From positions 47,825 through 111,824 of the forward strand of contig NZ_JAAGOB010000016.1 of NCBI RefSeq assembly GCF_010550695.1: a DNA stretch of 64,000 nt, given 5' to 3'. The notes beneath the pieces were generated by a model. That model saw only the letters and a list, made by a program, of their open reading frames with translations, made no database searches and had not been told where the DNA came from. Each line of letters opens with the position of its first letter. Position 1 is the stretch's first letter. A program made the position numbers and the translations under genes. This document shows, piece by piece, positions 18,510 to 26,786 of this stretch. This stretch comes from Phytoactinopolyspora alkaliphila. GTDB lineage: Bacteria > Actinomycetota > Actinomycetes > Jiangellales > Jiangellaceae.

Positions 18510-19066
18510 CAGTGCGGCCTTTCGAGGGAATCGGGCACGTCAATGACGTGTCCGCGTCTCCCCTCGAGGCTTTTGTCCTAATAAGGTGCGGGCCGCGTGT
18601 GCGAGCAGCCCTACTTGTCGGCGTCGCCCGTTCGAGGATCAACGGACTGCGGGCTCCACGTCACACCGGCGTTCCGCGGCGCTCGGACCAGCCCGGCGTC
18701 GGAACATGTCCGGCGCCGCGGAACCCTAGCCGCCCTCCAGCAGACAGGGACGATTCTAACGTCAGCATCGCCGACTCCGCCTCATCGCAGGTCCTGCGAG
18801 ACTCTGGGCGAATTGCGATGGTGAACATATGGGAGGTGAGAACCGTCGTCGCATCTATTGAGAGTGCATTCAATAACAGATTGGTCGCGCCCGATGCGCA
18901 ATCGTGTCCGTGTGTTTACCGGCTGTTCGCGGCCGAGTAGCATCCGAGGCTCTACGAGGAGCGAGGCTGGATCGGTCAGGCCCACGGTGGTGTTGATGTT
19001 CGCGTGCCGTTTTCGCGCTGCGTTCGAGTTCAGGTCCTCAAGACCGGTGCAAGGAGTTGAAAATCG
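18510..19066. other. 557-bp divergent intergenic region, EamA / phosphonate-type ABC operon
   Basis: No reading frame here has coding character. Besides the palindrome at 18536, it holds a locally AT-richer stretch at about 18800-18890. The minus strand there contains GTTCTCACC and GTTCACC, which loosely resemble PHO-box half sites, but their spacing (17 nt) is not the usual 11. The last 20 nt carry AAGGAG (19051-19056) for the downstream gene. Promoters for both flanking genes must lie here. Confidence 0.6.
18536..18550. promoter_or_regulatory. Perfect 15-bp palindrome upstream of the EamA gene
   Basis: CACGTCA-A-TGACGTG (7-bp arms, 1-nt centre) ends 27 nt before the EamA start. The symmetry and position suit an operator for a dimeric repressor. 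The regulator is unknown. Confidence 0.5.
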
Positions 19067-20107
19067 ATGAAGGTTTCGAAGTGGTTGGCAGTCATGTCTG
19101 CCGTCGTGCTGATCTCCGCATGCGGCGGCGACGACAGCGGTGACGCCGATGGCGACGACGCGGACGTGACGACGGAGACCGACGGCGACGACGGCGGCCA
19201 GGACGGCGAGGGCGGCGCGGCCGTTCCGGACCCCTTGACCCTTGGGCTCGTGCCCTCGCAAGAGGTCGACCAGCTGGTCGAGGACGCGGACGTGCTCGGC
19301 GAGCTGATCGGCGCGGAGCTGGGCGTGACCGTCGAGACGCACGTGGCCACCGACTATGCGGCCTTGGTGGTCGCTATGGGGACGGGCCAGGCCGACGTCG
19401 GCATGTTCGGTCCGATCGCGCTGGTACAGGCGGTGGACCAGTCCGGTGCCGAGATCATCCTTCAGTCGGTCCGGTTCGGCACGCCCACGTACCACACCCA
19501 ATGGTTCACCAACAATCCAGACCGTTTCTGCACCACGGACGTCGTCACGGTGGAGGATGACGAAGGTAACCCGTACAGCTACTGCAACGGCACCGACGCA
19601 GCCGAGACCGGGCCCGTCGGGGAAGATGCGCTGAACGAGCTCGAGTCCGGCGAGCAGATCCTCTTCGTCGACGCCAGCTCGGCGTCCGGCTACTACTACC
19701 CGGCGACCCAGATCCAGACGGTCACCGGCATGGACCCGCTGGTGGACATCGACCCCATCTTCGCCGGAGGTCATCCCAACGCCGTGCTGGGCGTGCAAAG
19801 CGGGGAGGCGGAGGTCGGTGTCAGCTTCGACGATGCGCGCACCAACGTCGTCGAGGAGGAGCCGAGCATCGGGGAGGACGTCGTCGTGTTCGCCTGGTCC
19901 GAGGAGATCCCCAACGACGGCGTGGCCGTCAGCGGTGAGCTCTCCGACGAGGCCCAGCAGGAGATCGCTGACGCGTTCATGGCCGTGATCGAGACCGAGG
20001 AAGGCGCCGTGGCGTTCGACGACGTCTACAGCATCGAGGGCTTGGTTCCGGCCGACCTCGAGGCGCTGGAAGCCGCCCGTCAGGTGGCCGCCAACTTCGG
20101 CGGCTAG
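19067..20107 (+). CDS. phnD: Phosphate/phosphite/phosphonate ABC transporter substrate-binding lipoprotein
   Basis: This 346-residue lipoprotein has the signal peptide MKVSKWLAVMSAVVLISAC with lipobox LISAC (Cys19). A strongly acidic Gly/Asp linker (about 20-52) precedes the PhnD-like body: PLTLGLVPSQEVDQL, ALVVAMGTGQADVGMFGP, FVDASSASGYYYPATQI and AGGHPNAVLGVQSGEAEVGVSFDDAR. These are the typical oxyanion-ligand loops of PhnD/PtxB/HtxB proteins. Ligand choice among phosphonate, phosphite and phosphate cannot be decided by eye. No C-P lyase or phosphite dehydrogenase gene is nearby. The ATG at 19067 has AAGGAG 10 nt upstream. It is the first gene of a four-gene importer. Confidence 0.92.
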   Translation: MKVSKWLAVMSAVVLISACGGDDSGDADGDDADVTTETDGDDGGQDGEGGAAVPDPLTLGLVPSQEVDQLVEDADVLGELIGAELGVTVETHVATDYAALVVAMGTGQADVGMFGPIALVQAVDQSGAEIILQSVRFGTPTYHTQWFTNNPDRFCTTDVVTVEDDEGNPYSYCNGTDAAETGPVGEDALNELESGEQILFVDASSASGYYYPATQIQTVTGMDPLVDIDPIFAGGHPNAVLGVQSGEAEVGVSFDDARTNVVEEEPSIGEDVVVFAWSEEIPNDGVAVSGELSDEAQQEIADAFMAVIETEEGAVAFDDVYSIEGLVPADLEALEAARQVAANFGG

Positions 20108-20114
20108 AACGCGG

Positions 20115-20163
20115 GGGCCCGGGTTGCCGCGCCGCGCAGAGTAGCGCACGCCCTCCCGGGCCC
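20115..20163 (+). repeat. Intercistronic hairpin between binding protein and ATPase genes
   Basis: GGGCCCGGG (20115-20123) pairs perfectly with CCCGGGCCC (20155-20163) across a 31-nt loop, just after the binding-protein stop. Such a structure often limits read-through or stabilises the upstream mRNA, giving more binding protein than membrane components. Confidence 0.5.
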
Positions 20164-20221
20164 TCGCTACGCTGTGCGGGGCGAGCTGCGTCGTGGTAGT
20201 CGAGGGAAGGCCAGTCATCTC

Positions 20222-21058
20222 GTGATCCGCTTCTCCAATGTCTCTGTCACCTATCCCGGCGGTGTGCACGCCCTGCGCGACATCGACCTGGAGATCCAGG
20301 ACGGCTCGTTCGTCGTGGTCGTCGGCCTGTCCGGAGCCGGTAAGTCCACCCTTGTCCGGGCGATCAACGGCCTGGTTCCGCTGACGAGCGGATCGCTCGA
20401 GGTCAACGGCCGCCACGTCGAGCAAGCCGGCCGGCGGGAACTGCGTGCGCTGCGCTCCGAGATCGGCATGATCTTCCAGTCGTTCAATCTCGTGAAGCGG
20501 ACGAGCGTGGTGAACAACGTCCTGATGGGGCGGCTGCATCAGACACCCACGTGGCGGACCCTCCTTGGCTGGTACCGGCCGGCGGACCGGGAGCTCGCCA
20601 TGCAGGCCCTGGAGCGGGTGGAGATCGTCGAGAAGGCCTACGTGCGTGCCGCCAACCTCTCCGGCGGGCAGCAGCAGCGTGTCTCCATCGCGCGAGCGCT
20701 GGCGCAGGAGCCCAAGGTCATGCTTGCCGACGAGCCGGTGGCCTCGCTCGACCCCCCGACGGCCAACGTCGTCATGCGTGACCTGCAGCGGATCAACCGT
20801 GAGCTTGGCATCACCACCATCGTCAACCTGCATTTCCTCGATCTGGCCCGCCGTTACGGTGACCGGATCATCGGCATGCGGGAGGGCGAGATGGTATTCG
20901 ACGGCACCGGCGAGCAGGCGGATGAGAAAGTGTTCGAAGACATCTACGGCCGGTCCCTGACCGCTGATGACGTTCTCGACCTGCCTGCTCAGGTCGGCCT
21001 CGCCGACGTCGTGGAACAGCGCACGGACGGCGAGTCCGCACGGCAGGATCCCTCGTGA
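20222..21058 (+). CDS. phnC: Phosphonate-type ABC transporter ATP-binding protein
   Basis: This is a 278-residue ABC ATPase. Walker A is GLSGAGKST (about residue 34), the Q-loop region is MIFQSFNLVKRTSV, the signature is LSGGQQQRVSIARAL, Walker B is VMLADEP, and the H-loop is TTIVNLHFLDLARRYGDRI. The PhnC subfamily is indicated by VLMGRLHQTPTWRTLLGWY. The GTG at 20222 is chosen because it starts the conserved VIRFSNVSVTYPGG and follows AGGGAAGG; a frame from 20174 adds unconserved residues. The stop overlaps the next permease gene (GTGA). Confidence 0.94.
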   Translation: MIRFSNVSVTYPGGVHALRDIDLEIQDGSFVVVVGLSGAGKSTLVRAINGLVPLTSGSLEVNGRHVEQAGRRELRALRSEIGMIFQSFNLVKRTSVVNNVLMGRLHQTPTWRTLLGWYRPADRELAMQALERVEIVEKAYVRAANLSGGQQQRVSIARALAQEPKVMLADEPVASLDPPTANVVMRDLQRINRELGITTIVNLHFLDLARRYGDRIIGMREGEMVFDGTGEQADEKVFEDIYGRSLTADDVLDLPAQVGLADVVEQRTDGESARQDPS

Positions 21059-21876
21059 GCGTCCAGGTGGCGTCCACCGCGGTCGGGCAGGTCGACCGCT
21101 CGGCCTGGCCACGGAAACCCCGGCCCCGGTGGTCGCTGTGGTTCGGGCTGGTGGTCGTGGTGGCGATCACTGTGTGGTCGATGATCAGCATCGAGTTCAC
21201 GCTGGCGCCGTTGTTCACCGACCTCACTCGTGGCGCGGAGATCCTTGAGCGGTTCTTCGATCCGAACTGGGAGTTCGCGTGGCGGATCCGCGACGCGTGG
21301 ATGGAGACGCTCTACATCGCGGTGATCGCCGCCGTCGTGGGCAACGGCGTGGCTTTGTTCCTCTCGATGCTGGCCAGCAAGATCACAAATCCGAATACCG
21401 TCGTCTATCAGGGGTTCAAGACGATCCTGAGCGTCGTTCGCTCGCTCCCCGACATCGCCTACGGCCTGATCTTCGCGGCCGCGGTGGGCAACGGTGCGCT
21501 CGCGGGCATCCTCGCGCTGATCATGTTCAACATTGGCATCAACGCGAAGCTGACGTCGGAGACGATCGACGCCGTGGACGTGGGGCCGCTGGAAGCCGCG
21601 GACGCGGCGGGCGGCAGCCGGATTCAGCGGGCGTGGTCGGCCGTCGTTCCGCAGATCCTTCCGAACTACACCTCCTACAGCCTGTACGTCTTCGAGCTCA
21701 ACATCCGAGCATCCGTCGTGATCGGCATCGTGGGTGGTGGCGGAATCGGGCAGGTCATCCGGGTTCAGCTCAACCAGTTCCAGTACGAGAATCTCGGCGC
21801 GGTCATCTTCGCGCTGTTCGTCGTCGTCTTCTTGTTGGACCGGGTGTCTGTGTGGATCCGCCGGAGGCTGGTGTGA
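21055..21876 (+). CDS. phnE: Phosphonate-type ABC transporter permease 1
   Basis: This 273-residue inner-membrane protein has about six helices and the permease coupling motif around EAADAAGGSRIQRAWSAVVPQILP (EAA loop). FELNIRASVVIGIVGGGGIG is the PhnE C-terminal signature. It starts with GTG overlapping the ATPase stop and ends one nucleotide into the start codon of a second PhnE, so the three cytoplasmic/membrane components are translationally coupled. Confidence 0.93.
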   Translation: MSVQVASTAVGQVDRSAWPRKPRPRWSLWFGLVVVVAITVWSMISIEFTLAPLFTDLTRGAEILERFFDPNWEFAWRIRDAWMETLYIAVIAAVVGNGVALFLSMLASKITNPNTVVYQGFKTILSVVRSLPDIAYGLIFAAAVGNGALAGILALIMFNIGINAKLTSETIDAVDVGPLEAADAAGGSRIQRAWSAVVPQILPNYTSYSLYVFELNIRASVVIGIVGGGGIGQVIRVQLNQFQYENLGAVIFALFVVVFLLDRVSVWIRRRLV

Positions 21877-22781
21877 TGGCGCGACCGATCGAGAGCCGCC
21901 GCCGGACGACCGTGCCCGGGTCCCGGCCGCAGCCGCCGAGCAAGACGAGGAAGACCATCGGGTTCGTCGCGGGGACGGCTGTCATCGTCGCCTGCCTCCT
22001 GCTCGTCGACGCTCGCTGGGAGAACCTGTCCGAACTGCCCGGCAACCTGGGGAACTACGTCTCCCTGATGGCCGACGGCGTGCTGTCCAACCCGCTCGAG
22101 GACCCGGAGACGGGATACTGGCAGCGTGCCTTCGAGCTGATGCTCGAGTCGCTGTACATGGCCTGGGTGGGCACCATGATCGGAGCGGTCGTCTCGTTCC
22201 CGCTGGGATTTCTCGCGGCGGAGAACATCTCGCCCCGGCCCGTCGTACTGATCGTCCGGCAGATCCTCAACGCCATCCGCGCGATCCCCGAGCTCATCTT
22301 CGCCATCGCCGTGATGCTTCCGATCTTCGGCTTCGGGCCCGCCGCCGGAGCTCTCGCCCTCGGCGTCGGATCCGTGGGCACCCTCGGCAAGCTCACGGCC
22401 GAGGTCATCGAAGGGATCGATCGCGGCCCGGTGGAGGCTGCCCGGGCCACTGGGGCACGCCAGCTGCAGATCCTGCGGTGGGGGGTGGTCCCGCAGGCGC
22501 TGCCTGAGGTCGTGGCGTTCTGGCTCTACCGGTTCGAGATCAACATCCGGGCGAGTGCCATCCTCGGCGTCCTGGCCGCGGGTGGGATCGGGTCCCTGCT
22601 GTCGCAGCTGTTCGCCGGCACACGCCAGTGGGACCGGATCGGGATCACGCTGGTGGTGATCATCGTCGTCACGATCGTCGTCGACCTGATCTCTGCCGCG
22701 GTCCGCCATCGCATCATCTCCGGAGGTAAGCAGCAGCTGGTGGAGGTCGCCGAGACGAGCAGTATCCCGGCCGCCAGCTGA
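21876..22781 (+). CDS. phnE: Phosphonate-type ABC transporter permease 2
   Basis: This 301-residue second PhnE-type permease probably forms a heterodimer with the first. The EAA loop reads EAARATGARQLQILRWGVVPQALP, and RFEINIRASAILGVLAAGGIG corresponds to the signature in permease 1. The ATG at 21876 is in the TGATG overlap with GGAGG 9 nt upstream. The second member of the 88-bp palindrome family starts 8 nt after the stop, so the operon ends in that structure. Confidence 0.93.
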   Translation: MARPIESRRRTTVPGSRPQPPSKTRKTIGFVAGTAVIVACLLLVDARWENLSELPGNLGNYVSLMADGVLSNPLEDPETGYWQRAFELMLESLYMAWVGTMIGAVVSFPLGFLAAENISPRPVVLIVRQILNAIRAIPELIFAIAVMLPIFGFGPAAGALALGVGSVGTLGKLTAEVIEGIDRGPVEAARATGARQLQILRWGVVPQALPEVVAFWLYRFEINIRASAILGVLAAGGIGSLLSQLFAGTRQWDRIGITLVVIIVVTIVVDLISAAVRHRIISGGKQQLVEVAETSSIPAAS

Positions 22782-22788
22782 CCGCCCC

Positions 22789-22876
22789 AAATGATCATGT
22801 AAACCATGCCTTCTCGTGCTTTACCAGGGCTGCAGGCATGGTGAAGCACGAGAAGGCATGGTTTACATGATCATTT
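22789..22876. repeat. 88-bp palindromic element, copy 2
   Basis: Arms 22789-22825 and 22840-22876 pair over 37 bp with a single T:G wobble. The 14-nt centre contains CTGCAG. Pairing can extend outward (CCCC before, GGGG after). It starts 8 nt after the permease stop and is followed by 227 bp of hom leader. Relative to copy 1, the arms carry a CC/GG exchange for TT/AA, a compensatory change. Confidence 0.97.
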
Positions 22877-22980
22877 GGGGGCGGGGCATGGCCAGGTGGT
22901 TCGGGTCACGAGGTGACCATCTCCCCAGGCGAACGTACAGTCGGTCGGGCGTAGGATCTACGGTCAAGGCCGCGTATCGT

Positions 22981-22994
22981 GAGACAGATGTCTC
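22981..22994. promoter_or_regulatory. Palindromic candidate operator in the hom leader
   Basis: GAGACA-GA-TGTCTC is a perfect 6+2+6 palindrome 110 nt before hom. A second small palindrome, GTTTC-GCG-GAAAC, lies at 23027-23039. The first one recalls AGAC/GTCT half sites of methionine/threonine-pathway repressors such as McbR, but the spacing differs, so the regulator is not assigned. Confidence 0.4.
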
Positions 22995-23103
22995 GCATTA
23001 TGGACGCTTCGCGCCAGATCCTCCGCGTTTCGCGGAAACTGATGTGGCCGAGCGGCCAGCGGACCTGCCGGCGCTGGGCGCCGACGGGCAAGGGAGGATG
23101 CGA

Positions 23104-24396
23104 ATGAACACGTTGCGGGTTGCGCTCCTCGGCTGTGGAGTTGTCGGGTCCGAGGTGGCTCGCCAGATGACGGAGCGATCGGACGACTTGTCCGCGCGGA
23201 TCGGCGCGAGGCTGGAGCTGGCCGGCGTCGCGGTGCGCCGCACGGGCCGTGACCGCGCTGCCTCCGGAATCTCGCCCGAACTGTTCACCACGGATGCCGC
23301 GGGTCTGGTCGAGCGGGACGACGTCGACCTGATCGTCGAGGTAATCGGCGGTATCGAGCCTGCCCGCGGGCTGATTCTCTCGGCTCTGGAGCGGGGCAAG
23401 TCCGTGGTGACGGCCAACAAGGCGCTCATGGCCGACGACGGGTACGCCCTGCACACCGCGGCGGACAAGCACGGCGTGGACCTGTACTACGAGGCCGCCG
23501 TCGCGGGCGCCATTCCGCTGCTGCGCCCCCTCCGGGAATCACTCGCGGGGGACCACATCACCCGGGTTCTCGGCATCGTCAACGGCACCACCAATTACAT
23601 CCTCGACCAGATGGACTCGTACGGCAGCGGGTTCGCCGAGGCATTGGAGGAGGCTCAGTCCCTCGGGTACGCCGAGGCCGACCCGACCGCCGACATCGAG
23701 GGCTTCGACGCCGCGGCGAAGGCCGCGATCCTGGCGAGCATCGCGTTTCATTCGCCGGTGACCATGTCCGACGTTCATCGGCAGGGCATCACCGACGTGA
23801 CATCCGCGGACGTCGCCAGCGCGAAGGCGATGGGCGCCGTCGTCAAGCTGCTGGCCATCTGTGAGCTCGCGCCCGACGGCGACGCCGTCGGCGTCCGCGT
23901 TCACCCGGCGATGATTCCGCGAACGCACCCACTCGCCGGCGTCCGCGGCGCCTACAACGCCGTCTTCGTCGAGGCCGAGGCTGCCGGCCAGGTCATGTTC
24001 TACGGTCCGGGCGCCGGCGGCGCGCCTACGGCCAGTGCCATCCTGGGCGACCTGGTGACCGTCGCGCGCAACCGGATCGGCGGGGTGACCGGCCCGGGCG
24101 GGTCCTGGTACGCCGACCGCCGGGTGCACCCGATGGGCCAGACGAGCACGCGCTACCACATCAGCCTCGACGTGGACGACCGTCCCGGCGTGCTTGCCGC
24201 CGTCGCTACCGTCTTCGCCGAGCACGGTGTCTCGATCGAGACGGTGCGCCAGCGCACGGAGCGTCCCGACGACGCCGAGCTGGTGGTGGTCACCCACAAG
24301 GCTTCCGACGAGGCGTTGACGGCTACGGTCGCAGGACTAGGCCGGTTGGACACCGTCCGGGACGTGATGTCCGTGATGCGCGTCGAGGGCGGCTGA
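23104..24396 (+). CDS. hom: Homoserine dehydrogenase
   Basis: This 430-residue enzyme reduces aspartate semialdehyde to homoserine with NAD(P)H, the branch point to threonine and methionine. The Rossmann motif is LLGCGVVGSEVA (residues 7-18). Substrate-site blocks are VTANKALMA, YYEAAVAGAIPLLR, GIVNGTTNYILDQM and GYAEADPTADIEGFDAAAK. A C-terminal ACT domain (about 350-425: YHISLDVDDRPGVLAAVATVF) implies feedback control by an amino acid, usually threonine. The ATG at 23104, 6 nt after AGGGAGG, matches the family start. Confidence 0.97.
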   Translation: MNTLRVALLGCGVVGSEVARQMTERSDDLSARIGARLELAGVAVRRTGRDRAASGISPELFTTDAAGLVERDDVDLIVEVIGGIEPARGLILSALERGKSVVTANKALMADDGYALHTAADKHGVDLYYEAAVAGAIPLLRPLRESLAGDHITRVLGIVNGTTNYILDQMDSYGSGFAEALEEAQSLGYAEADPTADIEGFDAAAKAAILASIAFHSPVTMSDVHRQGITDVTSADVASAKAMGAVVKLLAICELAPDGDAVGVRVHPAMIPRTHPLAGVRGAYNAVFVEAEAAGQVMFYGPGAGGAPTASAILGDLVTVARNRIGGVTGPGGSWYADRRVHPMGQTSTRYHISLDVDDRPGVLAAVATVFAEHGVSIETVRQRTERPDDAELVVVTHKASDEALTATVAGLGRLDTVRDVMSVMRVEGG

Positions 24397-24414
24397 CCTT
24401 CGCCGCACGCACGC

Positions 24415-24462
24415 TTGCGTCCTGCACACCGTGCGTCCGGACCCTCGCTCTGCAGGACGCAA
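24415..24462 (+). repeat. Intercistronic hairpin between hom and thrC
   Basis: TTGCGTCCTGCA (24415-24426) and TGCAGGACGCAA (24451-24462) are perfect 12-bp inverted repeats around a 24-nt centre. The right arm ends 1 nt before the thrC Shine-Dalgarno (GGGGAGG). Folding could therefore modulate thrC translation or partly terminate after hom. Confidence 0.75.
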
Positions 24463-24477
24463 CGGGGAGGATGGATA

Positions 24478-25578
24478 ATGGGCGCCGTGCCCAGTGGAAT
24501 GGTGGAAGCCCGAACCCGGCTCTGGCGTGGCGTGATCGAGGAGTATCGAGACCGCCTCCCGGTCTCCGGGACCACGCCCGTGGTGACCCTGCGCGAGGGC
24601 GGAACGCCGCTCGTGCCTGCGCCGTGGCTGTCGGAGCAGACCGGTTGCGAAGTGCACCTCAAGGTCGAGGGCGTGAACCCGACCGGCTCGTTCAAAGACC
24701 GCGGGATGACACTGGCGATCTCCAAGGCGGCCGAGGACGGCGCCGAGGCGGTGGTCTGCGCGTCCACCGGCAACACCAGTGCGTCGATGGCGGCCTACGC
24801 GGTGCGCGCCGGTATGCGCCCCGTCGTGCTGGTTCCGGACGGTAAGGTCGCCGGTCCCAAGCTGGCACAAGCCGTCGTTCACGGCGGCGTCATCGCCTCG
24901 GTGGACGGGAACTTCGACGACTGCCTGAGGCTCGCTCGCGAACTGTCCGAGGAGTACGCCGTCGCCCTGGTCAACTCCGTGAATCCGTACCGGCTCGCCG
25001 GCCAGAAGACGGCCGCCTTCGAGGTAGCCGATGACCTCGGCGACGCTCCGGACGTCCACGTCCTGCCGGTGGGTAACGCGGGAAACATCTCGGCCTATTG
25101 GATGGGCTATTCCGAATACGCCGCCGACGCCGTGACCACCCGCCGGCCGGCCATGTGGGGATTCCAGGCGGCCGGCGCCGCCCCACTCGTCCATGGCGTG
25201 CCCGTCGACGCGCCGGAGACCGTAGCCAGTGCCATCCGGATCGGAAACCCGGCCTCATGGGAACTCGCCATCTCCGCCCGAGATGATTCGGGCGGACTGA
25301 TCGACGCCGTCACCGACGAGCAGATTCTCGCCGCGCAACAGGAACTGTCCGGCCGGGAAGGCCTGTTCGTCGAGCCGGCCTCGGCCGCCGGTGTCGCCGG
25401 ACTGCTCCACTACGCCCGCACCGGGCTGCTGGACCGTGGCCGGCGCATCGTCGTGACGGTCACCGGTCACGGGCTCAAGGACGTCGACACGGCGAGCTCG
25501 TACTACGGCGAGATCCGCCCCTACGCGATCGCCGCCGACGCCTCCGCCGCCGCGCAGGCACTCGGCTTGAGCAGGTGA
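24478..25578 (+). CDS. thrC: Threonine synthase
   Basis: This 366-residue PLP enzyme converts O-phosphohomoserine to threonine. The PLP lysine is in [11 protein letters not shown] (about residue 70), the asparagine loop in [13 protein letters not shown], and the phosphate-binding Gly loop in [15 protein letters not shown]. The ATG at 24478 lies 7 nt after GGGGAGG and gives the family length. The stop overlaps thrB (GTGA), so synthase and kinase are coupled. Confidence 0.97.
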   Translation: MGAVPSGMVEARTRLWRGVIEEYRDRLPVSGTTPVVTLREGGTPLVPAPWLSEQTGCEVHLKVEGVNPTGSFKDRGMTLAISKAAEDGAEAVVCASTGNTSASMAAYAVRAGMRPVVLVPDGKVAGPKLAQAVVHGGVIASVDGNFDDCLRLARELSEEYAVALVNSVNPYRLAGQKTAAFEVADDLGDAPDVHVLPVGNAGNISAYWMGYSEYAADAVTTRRPAMWGFQAAGAAPLVHGVPVDAPETVASAIRIGNPASWELAISARDDSGGLIDAVTDEQILAAQQELSGREGLFVEPASAAGVAGLLHYARTGLLDRGRRIVVTVTGHGLKDVDTASSYYGEIRPYAIAADASAAAQALGLSR

Positions 25579-26483
25579 GACGGTCCGTTACCGTCCGGGT
25601 GCCGGCCACCAGCGCCAACCTCGGCCCAGGGTTCGACACGCTGGGCCTGGCACTCGGGCTGCACGACGTGATCGATGCGCGTGCCGACCTCAGCCACCCT
25701 GTCCCAGGGGGCCGGCTGGAGGTGCGCGTCACCGTCGAAGGCTCGGGTGCCGATGACGTGCCCCTCGACGAGTCGCATCTGGTGGTCAGGTCCATGCGCG
25801 CATGTTTCGATCAGCTCGGGGTCAAGCCCGCGGCCATCGAGCTGCACTGCCGCAACGCGCTTCCGCACGGTCGCGGCATGGGGTCGTCGTCGGCGGCGAT
25901 CGTCGGCGGTGTGCTGGCTGCCCGCGCGCTCTGCGGCTCTGACGTCCAGGACGACGACCTGCTGGACCTGGCCGCCCGGCTGGAAGGGCACCCCGACAAC
26001 GTGGCCCCATGTCTTCTCGGCGGATTCACCATCGCCTGGAACGACGACGACGGAACGGCCCGCGCGGCCGCGATGGACGTCCATCCGGACATCGTCCCGG
26101 TGGTGTGCATTCCGGCGGCCTCCCTGGCCACTGAGGCGGCCCGGGGGCTGCTTCCGGCATCGGTGCCGCACGCCGACGCCGCACGCAACGCCGGGCGGGC
26201 CGCATTGCTCGTCGAGGCGGTGACGCGCCGCCCGGCGCTGCTCTTCGACGCCACCGACGACCGCCTCCACCAGCTGTACCGCCGCCCGGCCATGCCGGAG
26301 ACGATCGCCCTGGTGCAGCAGCTCAGGCAGCAGGGCCTGGCGGCGGTCGTCTCCGGTGCGGGCCCCAGTGTCCTCGTGCTGGCCAGCGGCGACGAGTCCG
26401 CACGTGTGAGCGAATTCGCCCCCGGCTGGGATGTGCGGGCATTACCCGTGGATGCGATGGGTGCGGCCGTGGACGTGCGCTGA
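25575..26483 (+). CDS. thrB: Homoserine kinase
   Basis: This 302-residue GHMP kinase phosphorylates homoserine. The N-terminal [21 protein letters not shown], the ATP-binding [16 protein letters not shown] (about residue 95) and the C-terminal GAGPSVLVL are the three GHMP motifs. The GTG start overlaps the thrC stop. It is last in the hom-thrC-thrB unit and supplies the substrate of ThrC. Confidence 0.97.
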   Translation: MRRSVTVRVPATSANLGPGFDTLGLALGLHDVIDARADLSHPVPGGRLEVRVTVEGSGADDVPLDESHLVVRSMRACFDQLGVKPAAIELHCRNALPHGRGMGSSSAAIVGGVLAARALCGSDVQDDDLLDLAARLEGHPDNVAPCLLGGFTIAWNDDDGTARAAAMDVHPDIVPVVCIPAASLATEAARGLLPASVPHADAARNAGRAALLVEAVTRRPALLFDATDDRLHQLYRRPAMPETIALVQQLRQQGLAAVVSGAGPSVLVLASGDESARVSEFAPGWDVRALPVDAMGAAVDVR

Positions 26484-26786
26484 GGGCACAACACGTCCAA
26501 CACGCCGCAAACTGGGGCGGGGTGGCGTCTGGGTCAAATGGCTGTTGGCGTGCTACGCTCGGTATCGCACCGACGCACTGCACGGTCGGTAAGCCATGGC
26601 GTAGCGGAATCTCTGCAGCGGGCCGTGGATCTGAAAACCTCTTCCAGGGCTTGCACGCGCTAGTTCTAACTTGAGGTTGACCATTCAGTGACAGCGTGCA
26701 CATTTCATGCGTCCCGGGGATTGCCCTCGGGGTTATCAAGGCGCACCGGCGGTTCTTGCCGGTGCTGGCCCAGGGAAGGACCCTGA
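26484..26786 (+). other. 303-bp leader/promoter region of rho
   Basis: No coding frame is seen. TTGACC at 26677-26682 could be a -35 box, but the sequence 17 nt later (ACATTT) is a poor -10. Two hairpins follow: CCCGGGG/CCCTCGGGG around 26713-26732 (one bulge), and a perfect 8-bp stem GCACCGGC/GCCGGTGC at 26743-26750 and 26758-26765, just before the Shine-Dalgarno AGGGAAGGA (26772-26780). The structured leader is compatible with rho autoregulation, which is known in other bacteria. Confidence 0.45.

Noticed and set aside
18782..21112. 776-codon minus-strand frame over the phosphonate-type transporter genes
   Set aside because: Complement of phnD and phnC, both of which have complete motifs and ribosome sites.
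19067..22781. Phosphonate degradation locus
   Set aside because: Only uptake genes are present; no C-P lyase, phosphonatase or phosphite dehydrogenase gene is in the window.
26560..26660. Possible tRNA-like segment before rho
   Set aside because: No T-arm GTTCGAATC-type sequence and no cloverleaf pairing could be drawn.
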